64,000 nucleotides of DNA from Adineta ricciae (taxonomy: Eukaryota > Rotifera > Eurotatoria > Adinetida > Adinetidae): assembly GCA_905250025.1 (NCBI GenBank), contig CAJNOJ010000050.1:64135-128134 (forward strand). Reading direction: 5' to 3'. The notes under the pieces are model-generated. The model saw only the letters and a list, made by a program, of their open reading frames with translations. It was not told the origin of the DNA and did not search any database. This document shows, one piece after another, positions 1 through 12,800 of the stretch. Both the position numbers and the translations under genes were made by a program. Numbering within the stretch: position 1 is the first letter of the stretch; every line of letters begins with the position of its first letter.

Positions 1-3000
1 AAATCTAATGAATCACCTTCTTCATATATTCGCACTGCACCTCGAGAATCGCAACCATTCTATTCAACTATTCGTCTTACTATTTCACTTTCCAATCAAT
101 TTAATGAGAATAATATCATGACACATCATAGTGATGAATATAATTGCGAACAATTACAACGTTTAAATTCATGTTACACCCAATTCATTGAATTCTTCCA
201 TCGAAATCATATAAATGATTGCTTTGGAATTATTTTAAGTATCCCATCCACAGTCGATCATACTGTTACAGCATCATCGGTGATGCCTAAGGGTGCAACG
301 TCTTTTATTAAACAGTATTGTTGGCAAATGCTAATGTCAATTGGTTATCGTTTTCAGCAACGGTTAACAACAGATTTCATTCACCAACTAAATCTAATCG
401 ATGATGATGATGAATTTTATCAGGTAATTGCTCTTCTCGAGATGCGTAACATTGCTACCTAACGAAGCTTTTCTTTTGATCGAAGTCTATTGAATTCGAA
501 AGACAACATCAGATATTATTATCATAGGTTTTATTATCTAGACATCACTACACATATGGCGTCGGTCAAGTGAATATTATTTTATCGATTTACTTGATGA
601 ATTACGTCGCTATCGAGAGAAATTAGCTGCTTTAACAAATGTGCCGTCATCATCGTCTCCTACTGCTTCATCCCATAGTTTTCAACAACAAGGAGTTAAA
701 AAAGAAGAAGGCGATCAAGAACGTTGGAGTATTCACACACCACCACGTCATTACGCGTATGTACCGTCAGTGACATTGACGCCAACAACGATTTGTGTAA
801 ACCCATTTAAATTGGTCAAGACCAATCGCGTTTTACGTGAGCCGCAGTTCGGTGGTAATCTCATGTTTGCTCTTGTCGATGTCAAAGATGAAAATGGCAC
901 GATGGATTTGTTTCCACATGATTGTATGTTGACGACGGGAATGATCAGTTCAGATGTATTGTTGTTTGCATGTTGAATATTTAGATCGTTCTCTACGTTG
1001 GAAAACTGAAATGTTACTCGAATCAGGCTTCGATTTGGGAATCAAAGGTCGCACTTATCGTTATTTGCATCATTCACAATCTCAATTGAAAGATAAACAG
1101 TTCTGGTTTTATCATCATAATGGCGAAACGAATTTCTCTTTCGAAGAAGCATTTGCATGGATGGGTGACTTTCAAGAAGAAAGAATTGTGGCTAAACATG
1201 CTGCACGTATTGCACAATGTTTCACCAGCGCTGAAGCAACAATTCAAGTAGAAAAGTCGACTTTGATCTTATCTTACTTCGTTCTATCATTGTAGGTTCC
1301 ATCAGATAAAGTGGAATATATTGAGGATATTCACACAGATGATCGAAAGTATAATTTCACTGATGGCGTTGGAACGATGTCAACCATTATACGTGATAAT
1401 GTAAGACTATCGCTATTGTCATTCAACTGAAAGATTACCATTCGCCCACTCATTAGATCAATCCATATCGGCAATTTTCAGCTATTCAGATTCGTTATGG
1501 TGGATGTAAAGGAGTCATATCCGTGAATCCTGACTTAGATAACTCACCCCATCAATTACGTATTCGTCAATCGATGAGAAAGTTCAAATGTTCGCATGAT
1601 ATTCTGGAATTATGCCGTATTTCAAAACCACGTGAATGATTCATTTGATTTCATTTGACTTATATATAGGCTATCTCTTTCTGCTCAGGCCCGTTGTATT
1701 TGAATCGGCAAATTATTGTTCTACTTTCTCATCGTGGCATTGATGATCGTACATTTCTTTTATTGCAAAATCAACATCAACAAACGCTATCCGAAGCGTT
1801 AGTGTATCCCACACGTGCATACGAGCTATTAGCAGAGAAATTAAATCGAAATTTATTTCCTATGCGCACATTGATTAACGATGCACATGTGAACATAATT
1901 CAAGAACCTTTCTTTCGTCAGTTAATTAAAACAACAAGTAAATTCGAATTAGCACAAATGCGTGAACGTACACGCTTGAAATTACCAAGAAATACCGCCA
2001 GAAATATGATTGGAATCGTCGATGAATATGGCATTTTAGAATATGGGCAAGGTACAACGTGATTTCATCGAAGTACTTATGATCGTATATGTTTTGCTTG
2101 TTTAGTTTTTGTCCAGTACACGGAATTGCATGGCGATTTCTTAGACGATGAAAACGGTAGCAGCAATGATCCATCGTTAACACCACAACCAGAAAAAACC
2201 ATTATTCTCGAACAGCCAGTTGTTGTAACTAAAAATCCATGTCATCATCCAGGCGATATTCGAGTTTTTTCAGCTGTCGATGTACCACGTTTACGACATC
2301 TGAAAGATGTTATTGTTTTTCCTCAACGAGGTAAACGGCCACATCCAAACGAAATCTCGGGTTCAGATCTTGATGGTAATTCCAATAGAAACTCCTTTCC
2401 AATCGATCGAAACGATTTGCTTTAGGTGATGAATATGCCGTCATTTGGCACTCGGCATTTATTCCTAAAACGCCTAATGATATTCCGTATGATTACGATT
2501 CTCAAACGCCCATGTTACGTGTCGTCGATCGACCTGTTAATCGAGCAGATATTCAAGCTACAGTTTTAGATATCAGTGAACAATCATGTGTAGGAAAACT
2601 GTGCTCACTGCATTTAGCTAATATGGATGTTTACGGCGTAGCACACCCGAAAACACTAGCTATTGCTGGACACATTTCCGAAGAGCTAGACGCACCAAAA
2701 ACGGGACAACATCCATTAACACCAAAACAAATCGCTCTTTTACAAGCAGAACTGGGAAATGAACGACCCGATTATTTCGACAAACCTTATTATAAACTTT
2801 ATCCATCCAAACATGTGCTCGGTAAGTGAAAAGAAACCGCCATTATTGTTTTGGTTATCCAGATAAGTCTTCTAGGTCAATTATTTCGTTCATCTCTTCG
2901 CTTTGAGCCTAATTGGACAACGATTCAAATTCCACCAACAACTATATGTCCAGCGCCAATCGATTCATTGCTAATTCATGATATGCACGGTGATTATGCA

Positions 3001-4078
3001 TCATCCGTTGATGAATTAGCTCGAACCTATCGTGAAGCAATTATGGATATTATGTATGTGTATCGCTTTTCATCGGATGTGGATTTACTTTGTCGATTTG
3101 ATTCATCTTCAACGCAACACAAAACACCGCTAAGCAAACAACAAACCGAGTCGGCTTGTCTAATTGCCGATTCTGCTCAAGTAGAATTGAAACAACTGAT
3201 CCGACGTATACGTCGTTTATTCTATCATGAATTTCGTTTCTGCGACAAGACACATTCCAATCGTTGCCATACAAACTGTACTCAATGTGCGGAGAAGAAA
3301 ATGGCGAAAGCCAGCGCACTGTATCTTTTGTGTTATACAGACACGCGTCATGCTCGACGTATGCTAAGTTTACCGTGGTTATTTGCTTCCCTACTGATTG
3401 AAACAAGAAAACTGAATATTAAAAAGCAAACGAAATTATGTAAGTTTAGAAATAAAGCAACCACGTCGAGTCGATCACTCTGCTTTTCTTCTAGTATCAC
3501 CTGCACTTGTTGCGCAAATGCTGGAAATACAACCATATCGTTTAATTGGCCAATCATTACATAGCGCATTGTGTACGCTCTTTGATAAATCAAAAACTTT
3601 TTATTTCCGTCATACATACTCATCGGACAAACCAAATGTCGTCACCGTTTCACTCGGACCAACATCAACAGCCAAACGTCTATTATTGAAACGTGAAATC
3701 TTTTTATTGGATTATTTTATTCTGGAAATTCTTCATCATTATGTCCATGAATCATTATCAAAAGAACGTTCACCAATAACAGCATCAAGACCCTTACTAT
3801 TAGAACCGATTTGGCAACACATACTAACACGATTTATTCTCGGTGAGTGTTCACCATTAGTTTTGATCACAACACATTCAGATATGAATTCAACAATCAA
3901 AACTTGCGAAAACTGGTCCGATGAACAAGCCTGCAAAACACTGCAACGTCTATTAGAAATCACTGTTCAATGTGCTGATCATGGCAACGATCCAACAGAT
4001 TATGCACATGCAAATGAATATCTTATTTCTGCACTTCAACAAATGGCTACAACTGGTTCGTTATTTGCAAATGCTTAA
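1..4078 (+). CDS. Cellular RNA-dependent RNA polymerase (QDE-1/EGO-1/RDR family), 5' partial
   Basis: This enzyme copies RNA into double-stranded RNA or short antisense RNAs that feed Argonaute silencing. The N-terminus lies before the window. My exons are 1-423, 542-1247, 1296-1400, 1457-1631, 1689-2051, 2106-2375, 2426-2821, 2876-3439 and 3495-4078, with introns of about 48-119 nt. Family landmarks appear in order: a FTDGVGTMS block (about 1362-1385), [14 protein letters not shown] (about 1700-1740), [12 protein letters not shown] (about 2010-2050), then HPGDIRV and the catalytic DLDGD. The aspartate codons of that motif are at 2366, 2372 and 2428, and an intron splits its glycine codon. 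This is the eukaryotic two-barrel polymerase motif, not a viral palm domain. Exon 542-1247 changes frame once near 956-975. Cellular RdRPs are absent from vertebrates and most insects but occur in nematodes and rotifers. The family assignment is firm; functionality is less certain because of the frame change. Confidence 0.9.
956..975 (+). other. Apparent +1 frame change inside the RdRP exon
   Basis: Upstream codons run in one frame to a TGA at 974-976. Conserved RdRP sequence ([10 protein letters not shown], from 972) continues in the next frame. The only GT..AG pair here would give a 29-nt intron and would remove or misframe the conserved residues, so splicing does not explain it. It is either a one-base indel in the assembly or a real disabling mutation. 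Confidence 0.6.
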
Positions 4079-5160
4079 AAAGAAAAGCCAACGTTGGTTT
4101 ACCAAACCCAGTGATATATAAATATATTTATTTATCCTTTTTTCTTTTGACACGAACTATTTGTATTTGATATCAGACGAGTAGTCAGTGTGTGCTGTGA
4201 TGATTTTTCAAGCGTATCTTCTTTTTCCTCTTCTTCTTTTGTTGCTATGGACAGTCCTCACATTTCGAGTAATGTCGATGACTGTCTATGTTTCTTTTTT
4301 TCATATTTTTTGCGTAGAGTTGTAAGAAAAAAAAACTTCTGAAAAATAGGCTTTAGACTGCAGAAAAAAGTAAAATTGGGTCTTCAGGCTGTCATATCGA
4401 GAGAGACAAGTCTGTAATAGAATGTTCCAGCAAGTAATAGTTTTGTACTCTCAATTCAAATGAAATATGAGATCCGAGATAATTCTATCGCTGTGAAATA
4501 GTATCGAGATTGAATCAAGCTAAATCAACTTCTATCATTTTTCTTATCCAGCAGGCGGTGAGTAGAGAGAAACATATGCAGCTGTACTCTGTGATCAAGC
4601 ACAATAATTAATGAAGCATATCAATACCTAATGAATGATACCTGCAGTCAGTAAATCGATCTATGCAATGATTAATATTCTTAAACGAGCGCAGAAAATG
4701 TATTCAGTATAAAAATAGTCAGCTAATCACGTTGTTTTTCATTGGCTTCTCCACAATGTATTTTCGCTCTCGCCGGCCTTCATAATTCATCATGTACTTG
4801 CCATCGATCATACAATCTAATCATATAACAATAAATTCAATTGAATTCCAATGAAGAAAATGAGAGCAACCGAAGAGAAAAACGTGTCTACGCTGTGCTC
4901 TCGATTACTTTCAACAATATTCGTAGAGATCCACAGAAGATGCCAAGCAATACAGCAGCTATGTAAATGAAAGGAGAAGTGGAATCTCTTGAGACTAGAT
5001 AAAAAAAATGCGAATTTGTTTTTATAAATAAGTTTATTGATGAATAGTTTTGGTTGTGACAAACATTTATACTGGTAACTACATGACTAAGAGCGGATAT
5101 ATATATATTTATTTATAGAGGGATAAAGGGGCAGAAGAGGTAAAGTTTCGCAGAACTAAG
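4079..5160. other. Intergenic, convergent 3' ends
   Basis: AT-rich spacer between the RdRP stop and the 3' end of the GFRP-like gene. It presumably holds both 3' untranslated regions. I see no supported coding exon, RNA gene or long repeat. Confidence 0.6.
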
Positions 5161-5589
5161 TTATTTTTCTTCCTCTTCTTCCTCTTCTTCTTCACCTGGC
5201 TCTTCATCTCCACCGTCAGCTGGATTTTCATCTTCGTCTGGTTTGGCAGGTGTTGGATGATGTCCGCCGCTAGGTGCTGGTCCACTCGAACCACCTTCGT
5301 CTGTTTTGGTCAACATCCATAATTTACGACTACCAGCCTTGCTTTCGCTTGTTAGGCTAAAACCAGCACGCTTGAATGTTTCCAAAACGTGTGCGGCTCC
5401 ATCGGTGCATTGTACACCTTTTTCGTGATCACATAATTTTTCGTTTCCACATGATTCTTGTAGAAATTGGATAATTTCTGGTTGAATACGATAATTTTTC
5501 ACGCCAGTACTATGAACAATTGTTGGTCCTGATTGTTCTTCTGATTCTTCACAAGAGATTGTTATGGTTGTATTCATTGCCAAAGCCAT
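5161..5589 (-). CDS. GTP cyclohydrolase I feedback regulatory protein (GFRP)-like, with acidic tail
   Basis: Single-exon frame of 142 residues. Residues of about 20-95 follow the GFRP pattern: a SGPTIV start, a PEIIQFLQES helix, then VLETFKRAGF and RKLWMLTK near the end of the fold. In animals GFRP binds GTP cyclohydrolase I and mediates phenylalanine activation and tetrahydrobiopterin inhibition of pterin synthesis. GFRP is normally about 84 residues. This protein has about 18 extra N-terminal residues, an insert with Cys residues in the middle, and a C-terminal extension rich in Gly and Pro that ends in a run of glutamates. The ATG at 5589 starts MALAMN; the second Met four codons later is an alternative start. 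The family call rests on similarity at the two ends of the fold and is moderately sure. Confidence 0.55.
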   Translation of the reverse strand: MALAMNTTITISCEESEEQSGPTIVHSTGVKNYRIQPEIIQFLQESCGNEKLCDHEKGVQCTDGAAHVLETFKRAGFSLTSESKAGSRKLWMLTKTDEGGSSGPAPSGGHHPTPAKPDEDENPADGGDEEPGEEEEEEEEEK

Positions 5590-6866
5590 GATTCGTACTT
5601 TTGTCTAATATACAACGCAATATGATAACAAATTTTACTTCTTGAATCTTTTACCTTTATGTATAGATGAAAGGAGTAGACCTTGAAAAACAAGTATGTG
5701 TGTGTCTGTCTGTGTGTGACTTGAATATATATATATATATACGCGCCTGTGTGAGCGAGAACGACGAATTCACCATTTGCATAGCATCGGGAGTAGCAAA
5801 AAAAGCCGAGAGTAAGGAACGCAAAAAAAAATACGCAAAAAAATAAGAGAAAAAAAAGAGAATAGTTTCTTTTCTTTATGGTATGTTATTTGACGAAAGC
5901 TAAAAGTTTTTCCTGCTTACTGAAACATGTGCTAATATAATTTTATCAATCGGACTGAGAATCTCCAACAATATAGAGCAAAATTTCAATGTCTATTTGT
6001 CAAAGTACCATGATGATATTCATTTTGCACTACGAAGATTTCTCTGACAGCGGTTTTATATTCATATACAAAGAATTCGTTTAGTAAGTTAAAGAATAGC
6101 ATTTCTTGGTGTCCTCGTTCACTCCTAAATTCCATCCGCTTGCACTGTAAACAGAGTATGCGAAAGTATTTTGTTTCATTCTGTACATTACAACAAAATA
6201 TGCAGCAGCATATGAAATTTATGCATGTCTAATTGCTTAACAATCACTAATAATACAACACTACGCATTGCGTGATAGCATCAACTTGAAACAGACAAAA
6301 ACAAAATACTTCACGAACAATCAGCATTTTTTCCTATTCAAAACGGCAAATCACATTTAATGGCACTACTAATATGCATGAAGTCACTCAGATGGCACAT
6401 TTTAGCATGTTAACCTACTTCCATTGCCTCAGAGCGTATTCATTGATTTTTACGTGCTTTTCGCACATCCAAGTAGTCGAAATTTCATGATACTTGATGC
6501 TGAATGTCTAAAATGATCGATTTTTTTTGCAAAATCAGGTCTATTTTCTTTATCGAATGTTAATAAAAACAAACAACAAATGTCGCTGATGAGAACTCAT
6601 TGACAGCAACGATTATGGCTTTGGAAAACAAACAAGAAAAGACATTCATACACAAAGCAAATTAGAAAAGATTCTTTTGTTGAGACACGTTGTACAAATT
6701 CGTGGAATAAAAGTATCGGATGCGATGATTCTGAATTTGAAGAATAGAGAAAAAAACGAAAAGACAAAGGGCACAGGTTTTAGTCTTATCTGCTTTGTTG
6801 GCATAAACGCATCGCAGACAGAAAAACTACGAAATGCACTCGATTTTTGACTGATAAGATTGCTCG
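5590..6866. other. Intergenic, with TG and AT microsatellites
   Basis: Contains a (TG)n/(AT)n microsatellite at about 5695-5741 just upstream of the GFRP-like start, and poly-A-rich DNA at about 5820-5860. No exon with splice support was seen. Confidence 0.5.
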
Positions 6867-8493
6867 TTATTGTGTCTGAGCCTGTTGTAAAATCTCCAAT
6901 GATCGTGTATCCAGAAAACTCTTTGGATTTGTTGTCAACATAAATATATTAATCACCACATTCATAACCACGATAAGAACCACTAGAATCAATGAAAGAT
7001 CATTAAAACGTCGTAATTTCGTTTCTTTCGCTGCGTTTCGTATATCACTTTTGATCAATAAGTATAACAGAAAGCTCAAGCCAAGCTGAATTACAATCGA
7101 CATGGAAACAAGCACCAGCGATGCAATCCAAATTCTATCATGTTGTTTTTGTAAAATCAAAGTTCGCAATTGCATTGCATTACTTGCTGATATAAACCGC
7201 AAAATATGAAAACAATTTCAGTACAAAATCCAACTTACTGATGATAGCTAATAGCAACAACATCATCGCTAATAAAAACCGAAAATTTGATTTATTCATT
7301 GTAAAACAAATTTCTTACCAATCGTCTTCTTCGTTGCATAACTGTTGTAGTTACACGTCGTTTCAACCTAGAAGAACGAGTAACACGTAGATAAACAAAT
7401 TAAACTTATCATTCGAGAGACTTTTTGACATTTCATTTAACAAACAACAATCGTGAATAGATCCCGTTCAATAATATCAATTCATTGTGTAAATGTCACA
7501 TGCACACGTATTGTGTCAACAAATCATGTTTCAGACAGAGAGATAACAGGAGAAAGAGAAGTTCAACGGCTCGACGACTGTACAAATTATCGAAAGATTA
7601 GATCTGTTTGCCAATAGCAAAAAATCACTCTTTAACTTGTGAACAAAAAGGCACTTGAACACACATGACGTCTGATGCGTACAACGATATATGAATCAGT
7701 AAAGTGATCGATGACTATTATGATTTGCATAAGAATCAATGGAAAGAAATCATCATTTCATCTCACTATTTGCATATAAAATCTCTTTTAGTTGTACTTA
7801 TGAAATAATATTGCATAAAATCTTACCAATATACACATACATATTTGACAAGCAATACAAGCAAATATAATTCATTCTACTTCTGTTTACTTAACGCCAG
7901 AGAAAAGCTCGTCATTAGTTTTTGTAACGTTTGATTGACATCAATCACGTGCAAAAGATTCGAATGGTATCTGTAGACAGAACAACAAGAAGACAAAAGC
8001 ATTCTCCTTGCGTTAATGAGAAAAAATCCGAAAGATTCTACCAAGCAGCTGTGATTATATGTGTAAATCTCGGCTTGGGCGGTTTCTTTCGTGAGAATCA
8101 AAGTACTATCCAATAATCAAGCAGATGACTACACCGAAAAACTTACGTTTAAATCACCAGTAGTTCTCTCCTGATCATTCTAGGAAAGAAAGGAAGAAAA
8201 CAAGGACTGAATTCCTTCAAATTCACAAAATAATGAATCAACAGAAAGTCGGTTGTGCAAGACTATCCTCATGTGAAACTTCTCTCAGTATTTACCCTTC
8301 TTAATCTAGTATTGATTGTTCGGTGAGCTGAAGGATCATCCATACGTATCGGTGGTGTAGGTGGTAGAAGATTTTCGTCTTGTGCACTCTGTTGATATTC
8401 CAACCGAACGGGTGGTATTGGACGAGTAGTACCGCCAACTTCAGGATACATGGGTGGAGCAGATGGTCCTTGATGATAGTTATGTGATGCCAT
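6867..8493 (-). CDS. Ninjurin family membrane protein
   Basis: Five exons join in frame: 8296-8493, 8147-8179 (33 nt), 7319-7367, 7239-7268 (30 nt) and 6867-7186, giving 209 residues. The N-terminal third is a cytosolic proline-rich stretch. It is followed by the ninjurin signature SYATKKTIAMMLLLLAI (an amphipathic helix), SNAMQLRTLIL, and two transmembrane helices separated by LIKSDIRNAAKETKL. Ninjurins oligomerise in the plasma membrane; NINJ1 causes membrane rupture in lytic cell death and NINJ2 acts in adhesion. The Pro-rich N-terminus makes this longer than the usual roughly 150 residues. The two micro-exons are inferred from splice sites and frame; without them the signature is not contiguous. 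Confidence 0.85.
7368..8146 (-). other. Long intron of the ninjurin gene
   Basis: This 779-nt intron is large for the locus. Short open frames occur on both strands but none has splice support. A role in regulation is possible but not visible. Confidence 0.5.
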
Positions 8494-9855
8494 TTTTGTA
8501 TCAATTATATATAACTGGAAAGAAAGAAAAGACAAAAAAACTTCCTGGATAGACTATACAAACTTAGGAAACACAATCGATCATGTATTGTGAGTAACAC
8601 ATACAAGTGATCCGTCGTTTTCCTCGTGTCATACTCTTTCTTTTCTTTTCTCGTTCACTTCTTTCTCTGTCTCTCTCTCTCTCTCTCTATTTTTTTTTGT
8701 CTCTCATACTTGCATGTCAAGGTTATCTTATAGCATGTAGTCATATCAAATACCTCTCTTTTTCTTTCATCCGAAACATCAAATCAATTACAACGAATAA
8801 GAAAAACAACAGGTCGAACATGCTTTACCTGTAAAACACTTGTCTCCTGTGGCAATATATAGCTACTGATGAAATGTATGATACAGATTATAAGAAAAAC
8901 GGACTTGCCTTCTCTTTCTCGATGTTGAAGACGAAAATTAAAAAGAAGTGCAGAGAGAGAGTGGGAGTAAAAAGAGCGAATAAGCAGGTAGACAACGATG
9001 ACAAACATTGAGCGAGAAGAAAAAAAAACACAAAAAGAAAGAGAAGACAAACTTTGTTATGGATGAGGATATCAGTAACGGCGGCGGAGGTTTTTTTCTA
9101 TTTCCTTTTCTCCTTTCGACAGTACATAACAACATGCGTAACTTTTTTAACAAAAAGTTGTTTTTCTTCGCATACGTCACTAGAATTTTCCCTCCTCGCG
9201 TTCTGTTCAAGTATGTGTATTGATACCCTCTAACACTCAACAATAGAAATACACTATTGATCACGAGCTATTTCTAATTAACCGACGGCATTGTCGGAAA
9301 ATAAAGGTCATCTCAAGAGAAGAAAAAAGATAAATAATCAAGTTCGAAATAAAATAAGAAACACATTTTCTCATCTGACGCCTTAATCGATATACGTCTT
9401 TATCAATTGTCATTAGGGCAACATTCTTCTTACGTTAACTATGAGAAAGAACATTTTGAATAAGAAATAGCAGTTACTAGTCAATCACATTTTCGAAGCG
9501 AAGACGAGGATGAGTAATAAGACAGGAAGAGTAAAAGAAAATGCTCTTCTTTGTCAAAATGCGAACTTCTTTAATCAATCAAACTTAATGTTTTATTAAC
9601 TCTCTTGAGAATATTTGTGACGAGCAAATTTGATTCGATCATATCTTTTCGCCATCAATCGGGAGAGGAGAGAGAGAGAGAATAACTTGTTTTGCTTTCG
9701 ACAATCACGAGAAGCACAACTCTATTAACAATCGCCCGAACTTCATGTAGATTATTCATTGGGTTAGCATTCATTTTATTTCTTTTTCGTTCGTCTTAAA
9801 AATTGTTTTCAGAATTATGAAAAAAAGCAACAGATTAAATTGCACATCAAATAAA
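8494..9855. other. Intergenic, low complexity
   Basis: Region between the ninjurin start and the 3' end of exportin-6. It holds a (CT)n tract at about 8667-8688, GA-rich stretches near 8950-9050, and a GA tract at 9662-9680. Open frames here are low-complexity shadows. Confidence 0.5.
8667..8688. repeat. (CT)n microsatellite
   Basis: Eleven CT units followed by a poly-T run, about 175 bp upstream of the ninjurin start codon. Confidence 0.9.
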
Positions 9856-12800
9856 TCAGTTTGAATTCGTCGTCGTGTAATGCCGGTAATCATGGATGAA
9901 ATCATTAACGTTTTGAGTGAAGGATGGTAAATCCTAGAAATAACATTAGTTTATGGCATTCTTTCTCAATCGAGCAACCTACCGTTTCGTTCCGACTGTA
10001 ATTCTCTAGTAACAAGCGTTTATGTTTATCATTCAGATTGGTTTGGTTAGGCGTTTGATTGAGAAAATTCTGTGTGAAATGTGCAAAATTATTGTTGGTG
10101 CTATCGGTGGTTAGGATGTAGAATAATGTTGATATAATATCATCACGACATAGTTCATGCGATCGAGCAAGTAGCACGGAAAGCAAAAGAGAAAGAAGCG
10201 CTTGAGACATTTGTTGACGAAATATTGATTTCGTATAGAGACCGCATTTCAATTGCAGTTCGTTACAAGACGACAGATTTGTACGAAATTGTTCGATATC
10301 TGCTTGAGAAAAAGACCAGGCGATACTCTAAGAAAGAAACCGCAAGGGATCAGTTCAATTCGTTGCTTAGATGCAAAGTCTCGAATAAGATTGTATTGAT
10401 AAATACCTCCATTAGTTGGATAAAATATTGTTCATTAGCTGTTGTTTCTGCCTCGCCATTGAATGTAGTCAAGACAGTACCTTTGAAAAAATATCGCCAA
10501 TTGTTGATCAGTAAATTATGAACGAGTTTGTAGTAATTTTCTCGAATGTCCAATGCAAAATTCTGAAAATCAGATATATGTCAGTGAACTTAGTCCAACA
10601 GATTTTACTTCTCGAATAGCAGGATATAATGCCGATGTGCATAGTTCTATGATGGTGGGGAGAAATTGTTGAGCTAGTTTACTATTTCCTGGCTCATTAA
10701 CAAGTAGTGCAAGAAATTCCAGAAATCTAGATACGGTTACAATAACGAAAACATTTTTTGCTCCTTCGGAGACATGTTTACCTTGAAATTGCGGCATGAG
10801 CATTCGGTTTCGGTTCGCGAAGAACTGTTCGAACATTTTCTCTAAATAAATTGCAAGTTTTCAGGGAATGCACAACCTTTCGAAGCAATACGAACATGTT
10901 GAACGCAGCGAATGTTGTTTGCAAGATAGTATTAAGTAATTCTGCGCCCATTTGTGCTCGAAATACTTCGAAAACGGTCAATAGCAAAGAAACAAGCGCA
11001 GTTTCACAATCTAGAATGTAGAAACTTGCTAATTGGTCTCTCCGACAGCTCAACCCACTGACCTGGATCACGGTTGATGATATATGGGAGGAATCGATTG
11101 GAATTGATTATTAAGTTTTGTGTTGACTGAAACAAGTGCTGGCGAGTTTTGTTATTCTCCATGCGAACGGACTCAATCAGTTCTGTCAGCAACAACATGT
11201 AGTTAAGAAAGGAGTGCTGCATTAGTTGAGACGTCGGCTCTTTCAAGATCACATCCAGCGGTTGAAAAATCGAATGGAAAAATTGCTCGGCGGATTGTTG
11301 ATCAGTTAAAATAATCGATGCAATGATTTTGATTGACAGTTTATAAAGCTAGTAGAGAATGTTCGAATTAGATGAAATTATGACGAGAGAGAGAGAGTTT
11401 ACTTGAAAACTAGCTTTGCTTTGCACAGCGACATTCCATGTAAGAATACGATGAATTAGATGTTTAATTGAATCGAATTGATCAATAGGTAAAAGCTGAC
11501 GTGTGAGAGGAACGAGCGATGAAAGAAGAGAAGCAGCTGATTGAGCAATAGATCGATCCGAATTCTATCAAATGAAGAATATAGACATTAGTTGACTTTA
11601 TTTGGTCTTCACATACATTCACATCGATTAGCGGCGCACAAGCATCGATAATATGTCTGATTAATTCCTGGATCATTCGGCGGTTATCTTGATTTGAACT
11701 GTGTAGAATTAACATTTGACTGAGCCATTGAGTTGTGTTAGCAACGCATTCAAAAGACCGGGTTTGACTAAACGACACTCATTTTCGTTAAACATCATCA
11801 ACACATTTCGACTACGACTTACACTTTAATGAAGTCTTCGTGTAGCTCTTTCGGGGAACATTCGATTAGATCGAATCGAACATGAATTATGTAAATCATT
11901 AATTGTATAAATCTAAACAAGAAAAGCCAGATTGTTATCCTGTGTCGAGTGCTCCTACTGATGAACAAGTGTGACACGAGTTTGGACAAAACTCTGCTGT
12001 TGATTATTGTTATCCAATAAGCATGTGTTAGCAATGCGTGAAAACGCGTGAAGTAAATGATTTAGACTGGTCAATATGTCACGACAAACATGAATGGACT
12101 CGCTAGTCAGATGAAATTGCTGTTGGGAAGGATCTAGTAGGGGAAAAAACATAGAGAAATCGACGAGGATTTGCTTTTATAGGAGCAAATTACCAGTTGA
12201 TGATGTCTGAACTAGTTTTTGAATGGTTTTATATTTTTCAATCTCTGGTTGTAAGAGACTTATCTAAAGAATTCACAGATGATTGGAGCAGTGAATGTTG
12301 AGACAGTCCATTCTTACGAGTAAATGTAAAATACTGGAAGAAAGAGCCGGAAAGTCGGTTAGTTTGCTTAATACATCAACGCATTCTCGTATATATCGTT
12401 CGGTAGCCGTTTCAGACTAGAAATATAAAGCGAATAGCAATATTTTCCCAATTGTGACGGATATATACATCATTTAAATCCGTCGTTTCTTCCAAATTTT
12501 TCGCTTGCATTTGTCCCTGATGAACACGTTGCAGTAATTCTTGACTTATCGAACGTAAAATTTGGGCATACCTATTATTTACAAAGAAACCTATTTATTT
12601 CATGCCGTTCTTCATGCAAGTTCTTACTTCTCAAATGAGTTATCTTTGCTCATCAATCGACTTTCATCTTTTGTTTTGATATATTCAATAAAAATCGACC
12701 AAATGTCCAAACAAGCATAGAATCCATCCTGTGTCGTCTACAATCCAACGCAACTCAAAATGAATTCTACAAGTAATTCGTGCCGAACTCACTTGGTGAA

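Noticed and set aside
956-984. 29-nt GT..AG intron in the RdRP exon
   Set aside because: Too short for the locus, would delete conserved VEYLD residues and does not restore the frame.
8784-9264. Several 70-108-residue frames on both strands
   Set aside because: Driven by CT/GA and poly-A/T low complexity; no conserved motif or splice context.
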